From Streptomyces sp. BK340 (GTDB lineage: Bacteria; Actinomycetota; Actinomycetes; Streptomycetales; Streptomycetaceae): a DNA stretch of 64,000 nucleotides. Within the stretch, counting starts at the first letter, position 1, and each line of letters starts with the position of its first letter. The position numbers and the translations under genes are program-made. Under the pieces are notes generated by a model. It saw nothing but the letters and a program-made list of their open reading frames with translations, was not told the origin of the DNA and did not search any database. This document shows positions 61,180 to 64,000 of the stretch, one piece after another. The stretch spans positions 102,163-166,162 of the forward strand of contig NZ_VISR01000027.1 of assembly GCF_007827595.1 (NCBI RefSeq), in the 5' to 3' direction.

Positions 61180-62338
61180 GCCCGCCACCGTATCGGTCCG
61201 GTTGAGCCCCGAACGACCTGGCGTACACCAACGTCACCAGCACCAACACCATCGGCACCAGCATGGCGCCCCGGTAGCTCCAGGCGTCCCCGAGCGCCCC
61301 CACGAGCGGCGAACCGATCAGGAACCCGACGTAGTTGAAGATGTTGAGCCGGGCGATCGCAGCGTCCGAAGCCCCCGGGAACAACCGCCCCGCCGCCGCG
61401 AACGTCTGCGGCACCAGCACACACAGCCCCAGCCCCAGCAGGGTGAACCCGAGCATCCCGAGCCACGCGTCCGGCGCCACGGACACCACCGCGAACCCTC
61501 CGGCCGCCACCAGCGCCCCGAGCCGTACGACCGCGGCCGCCCCGAACCGCCGTACCCCGAGGTCCCCGATGGCCCGCCCGGCCAGCGTGGTCACCATGTA
61601 CACGTTGTACGGCACCGTCGCCAGCTGTTCCGAGCTCCCGAGCACGTCCTTCAGGTACTTCGCGCTCCAGTTGGAGACCGTCGAGTCCCCGATGTAGGCG
61701 AAGGTCATCACCAGACACAGCGGCAGCAGCAGCTTGAAGACGACCGTGCCACCGCCCTGTTCCTCCGCCACCGGCGCCGCGTCCCCGTCGACGTACCACC
61801 GGCTCCCGACCAGCGTCGCCGGCAGCAGCACGGCCACCACCGGCAGATACGACACCCACAGCGCGAGGTGCCAGTGCGCCCCGGCCCAGGCGAGCGAGGC
61901 CCCGACGATCCCGCCCAGGCTGTAGGCGGCGTGGAAGCTCAGCATGATGCTGCGCCCGTACGTGCGCTGCAGGCTCACCCCGAGCATGTTCATGGAGGCG
62001 TCCAGCGCCCCCACGGCCAGCCCGAACGCGGCCAGGGCGAGCCCCACCTCGGCCATCACCCCGCCCGCCCCGACCCCGAGCAGCGCCAGCAGCACCACCG
62101 GCTGGGACCAGCGCAGCAGCCGGCTGGGCCGTATTCGCCTGACCAGCTGCTCGGTCGTCACGCTGCCGACCCCGGCGAGGATCGGGACGGCGGCCAGGAA
62201 GACCGGGAGCAGTGCGTCGGAGATGCCGTACCGGTCCTGGATCGCCGGGATGCGCGTCACCAGCAGCGCGAAGGTGGCACCCTGCGCGAAGAAGCTGAAC
62301 GCCAGCGAGGCCCTGCCGCGCCGCAGCACATCAGTCAT
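61130..62338 (-). CDS. MFS transporter
   Basis: A 12-helix major facilitator of 402 residues. The first helix starts LAFSFFAQGATFALLVTRIP, and VLPVFLAAVPI-like text follows (LLPVFLAAVPILAGVGSVTT). Motif A is weak: EQLVRRIRPSRLLRWSQP. FVPAFA-type exporters in this group are broad. The substrate cannot be predicted. The last 50 bases overlap acuC, so both genes share a transcript. ATG 62338 follows a short AT-richer leader. Confidence 0.9.
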   Translation of the reverse strand: MTDVLRRGRASLAFSFFAQGATFALLVTRIPAIQDRYGISDALLPVFLAAVPILAGVGSVTTEQLVRRIRPSRLLRWSQPVVLLALLGVGAGGVMAEVGLALAAFGLAVGALDASMNMLGVSLQRTYGRSIMLSFHAAYSLGGIVGASLAWAGAHWHLALWVSYLPVVAVLLPATLVGSRWYVDGDAAPVAEEQGGGTVVFKLLLPLCLVMTFAYIGDSTVSNWSAKYLKDVLGSSEQLATVPYNVYMVTTLAGRAIGDLGVRRFGAAAVVRLGALVAAGGFAVVSVAPDAWLGMLGFTLLGLGLCVLVPQTFAAAGRLFPGASDAAIARLNIFNYVGFLIGSPLVGALGDAWSYRGAMLVPMVLVLVTLVYARSFGAQPDRYGGGHERPRTADVGRGSNGL

Positions 62339-62420
62339 GGCGGCGAGCGTAGGGCCCCGGGCTACCTGTGGGTAGATCCAGCCAAAGATGAATTTCCTTC
62401 AGCTTTACCCGAGCGGAGGA

Positions 62421-63152
62421 TCAGGCGGCGACGGCGACCTCCGGCGCCTCGGCCCGGCCGGCCTCGACCTCGGCGGCCAGCATCTTCTCCATCGGATCGA
62501 TGGCCAGGCCACCACTGATCACGATGGCGATCCCCATCGCCCCGAGCATGATGACCGTACCGAGCCACACCATGGTGTCCACGGGGATGGTGTACGCGCC
62601 CACGACCCGCACGACGCACTCGGCCAGCAGCGCCAGGCCCCAGACGACGGAGAACGCCCGCTCCTTGCTCCGGAAGGCCGCGGAGCCGGCCACCGCCCCG
62701 GACATCAGCCGTTCCCAGGCGGCCTCCTTGGCCGCGTCCCCCTTCACCAGAAAGGGCTTCATGCCGGCCGTCATCATCGGCCTTCCGAGCCGGACGGAGA
62801 CCAGGATCCCGATGGCGACCGTGCTACTGATCCCGCTGTCCTTGGCGAGCATCAGCCGCGGGTCGCCGGAGACGAAGCTCAGCAGCAGCGAGACGACGTT
62901 GACGACCAGGATGAGCCCGGCCAGGCCGTTGACCTTCCGCTCCCTCGTCAGGCTCCACAGGGTCCGCACCGCCGGGACCACGCTGCTCCAGGCGAGCGCG
63001 GCGAAGGTGCTCATCCCGAAACCGTCCTTGAACAGGTAGTACGAGCCGAGCGGCACCGCCACGTCCAGGAGCAGTGGCTTGAAGTTGTCGAGCACGCTCG
63101 GGTTCTGCTTCCGGTCGTCGCTGCGGCCCTGGATCCCCGTGTTCTTCGTCAT
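62421..63152 (-). CDS. VC0807-family membrane protein
   Basis: This 243-residue protein belongs to the VC0807/intracellular septation-like family, with about six hydrophobic segments (LLLDVAVPLGSYYLFKDGFG, then GLAGLILVVNVVSLLLSFV and TMVWLGTVIMLGAMGIAIVI). A conserved SGDPRLMLAKDS loop is typical of the family. No function is settled. It is separated from the HAD gene by about 90 bases on the same strand. Confidence 0.85.
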   Translation of the reverse strand: MTKNTGIQGRSDDRKQNPSVLDNFKPLLLDVAVPLGSYYLFKDGFGMSTFAALAWSSVVPAVRTLWSLTRERKVNGLAGLILVVNVVSLLLSFVSGDPRLMLAKDSGISSTVAIGILVSVRLGRPMMTAGMKPFLVKGDAAKEAAWERLMSGAVAGSAAFRSKERAFSVVWGLALLAECVVRVVGAYTIPVDTMVWLGTVIMLGAMGIAIVISGGLAIDPMEKMLAAEVEAGRAEAPEVAVAA

Positions 63153-63245
63153 GCCCTCAGCTTCGCTGCCGGGAGGGGTCCGCCAGTAGGCACGAACGTC
63201 CGGAGGTCAGCATGACAAATGTCAGCACCGAGCCGATGGCTCGGG

Positions 63246-63890
63246 TCACACCAGCAGGTCAGCCAACTCCCCCATGCTGGAGAAGAGTTGGTTCGCGCCG
63301 GTGAGCCGGTCGGCCGGCGTCATCGCGGTGTACCCGTACACGTCCATCCCGGCCGCCACGGCCGCCTGCACGCCCAGTGGAGAGTCCTCGACGACGGCAC
63401 ACCGATCCGGGGCGACACCCATCCGTTCGGCCGCGTAGAGGAAGAGATCGGGCGCCGGCTTGCCGCGCCCCACATCCTGCGAACTGAAGATCCTCTCCTC
63501 GTCGAACCACCGGTCGAGTCCGGTGGTCCGGTGCCCCACCCGGATCCGTTCATGACTCCCGGAGGAGGCGACGCAGTACGGCACCCCGTCCGCGACCAGC
63601 TTCTCCAGCACGACATCGGCGCCCGCCACGGGCTTCAACTCCCGCTCGAACGCGGCGAACACCCGTGCGTGGAAGACATCGTCGAAGTCCTCGGGCAGCC
63701 GCTGCCCGGTCCGCTCCAGGACCAGCTCGTGAATCCGGTGCATCGCCGACCCCATGTAGTCCCGGATGGAGTCCTCGTACGACGTCGGGTGCCCCAACTC
63801 GGTCAGATAGGCGGCCAGGTGCCGGTTGGATATCGGCTCGCTGTCCACGAGGACACCGTCGTTGTCGAAGATGATCAGGTCGTAGCGCAT
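63246..63890 (-). CDS. HAD-family phosphatase (phosphoglucomutase-like)
   Basis: A 214-residue HAD hydrolase. Motif I is IIFDNDGVLVDSEP (Asp 9 and 11), the cap domain holds SMHRIHEL-like helices, motif II is VASSGSHERI, and motif III-IV is GKPAPDLFLYAAERMG then VVEDSPLGVQAAVAAG. It is close to beta-phosphoglucomutase or sugar-phosphate phosphatases. ATG 63890 is the start. The rRNA terminator lies just ahead. Confidence 0.92.
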   Translation of the reverse strand: MRYDLIIFDNDGVLVDSEPISNRHLAAYLTELGHPTSYEDSIRDYMGSAMHRIHELVLERTGQRLPEDFDDVFHARVFAAFERELKPVAGADVVLEKLVADGVPYCVASSGSHERIRVGHRTTGLDRWFDEERIFSSQDVGRGKPAPDLFLYAAERMGVAPDRCAVVEDSPLGVQAAVAAGMDVYGYTAMTPADRLTGANQLFSSMGELADLLV

Positions 63891-63917
63891 ACCTCGACCC
63901 TAAAGGACCCGGAACGC

Positions 63918-63953
63918 AGAAAACCCCCGCATCCGAAGATGCGGGGGTTTTCT
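63918..63953 (-). terminator. rRNA operon terminator
   Basis: AGAAAACCCCCGCATC and its exact reverse complement form a 16-base stem with loop CGAA, followed by T-rich sequence in the direction of rRNA transcription. It ends the rRNA operon entering from the right edge. Confidence 0.9.
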
Positions 63954-63960
63954 CAAAATT

Positions 63961-64000
63961 TGTTCGGCGGCGTCCTACTCTCCCACAGGGTCCCCCCTGC
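63961..64000 (-). rRNA. 5S ribosomal RNA, 3' end (partial)
   Basis: On the minus strand the last 40 bases read GCAGGGGGGACCCTGTGGGA, then GAGTAGGACGCCGCCGAACA. This is the 3' part of Streptomyces 5S rRNA. The 5' part and the rest of the operon lie outside the window. Confidence 0.93.

Noticed and set aside
63200..63245. Short sequence before the HAD gene end as a tRNA
   Set aside because: No cloverleaf, anticodon stem or T-loop pattern found; no tRNA was seen anywhere in the window.

Overview
The window is chromosomal DNA of a Streptomyces or a very close relative. GC is very high, GTG starts are common, and many genes overlap as ATGA or GTGA. Several lineage markers are present: bldN with its anti-sigma gene rsbN, the rex-hemA-hemC-hemD operon with a Rex operator, bdtA, the 32-residue ribosomal protein bS22, and the divergent class I lysS / argS pair. 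The right edge runs into the 3' end of a 5S rRNA gene on the minus strand.

Layout. Bases 1-13,000 are accessory: an acetyltransferase, three small lipoprotein genes, a DesK-like two-component system translationally coupled to an ABC exporter, a metallo-hydrolase / CGNR regulator pair around a palindromic operator, a decayed M55 aminopeptidase gene, a DUF2156 membrane protein behind two different perfect palindromes, and an M20 peptidase. 13,150-23,100 holds an MprAB-like two-component system, a flavin oxidoreductase pair, and redox or efflux genes next to HxlR and MarR regulators. 23,100-29,900 has rtcB, two tandem DUF3558-like lipoproteins, a DUF2637 protein and an ECF sigma / membrane anti-sigma / lipoprotein set. 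29,900-33,530 is lysS and argS.

33,600-44,530 is the most unusual part. It holds a truncated Lrp gene, a TetR regulator with twin operators, an ATPase/DUF5753/DUF397 cluster, and two paralogous copies of a divergent module: a membrane-spanning HTH regulator opposite a DUF4232 lipoprotein, sharing an intergenic motif. One regulator has a TTA codon at residue 14, suggesting bldA control.

44,797-64,000 is conserved core: haem synthesis (hemB, then rex-hemA-hemC-hemD, split by a phospholipase D relic), the sporulation sigma factor BldN and RsbN with a BldN-type promoter between them, an acyltransferase whose 3' end is duplicated, an epimerase, bS22, bdtA, acuC, transporters and the rRNA terminator.

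How the genes work together. Rex senses NADH/NAD+ and very probably represses its own operon with hemACD. BldN and RsbN control aerial development genes. Several regulator/target pairs (CGNR/hydrolase, HxlR/quinone oxidoreductase, TetR/membrane protein, HTH-TM/DUF4232) are divergent around operator-like palindromes, typical of local autoregulation.
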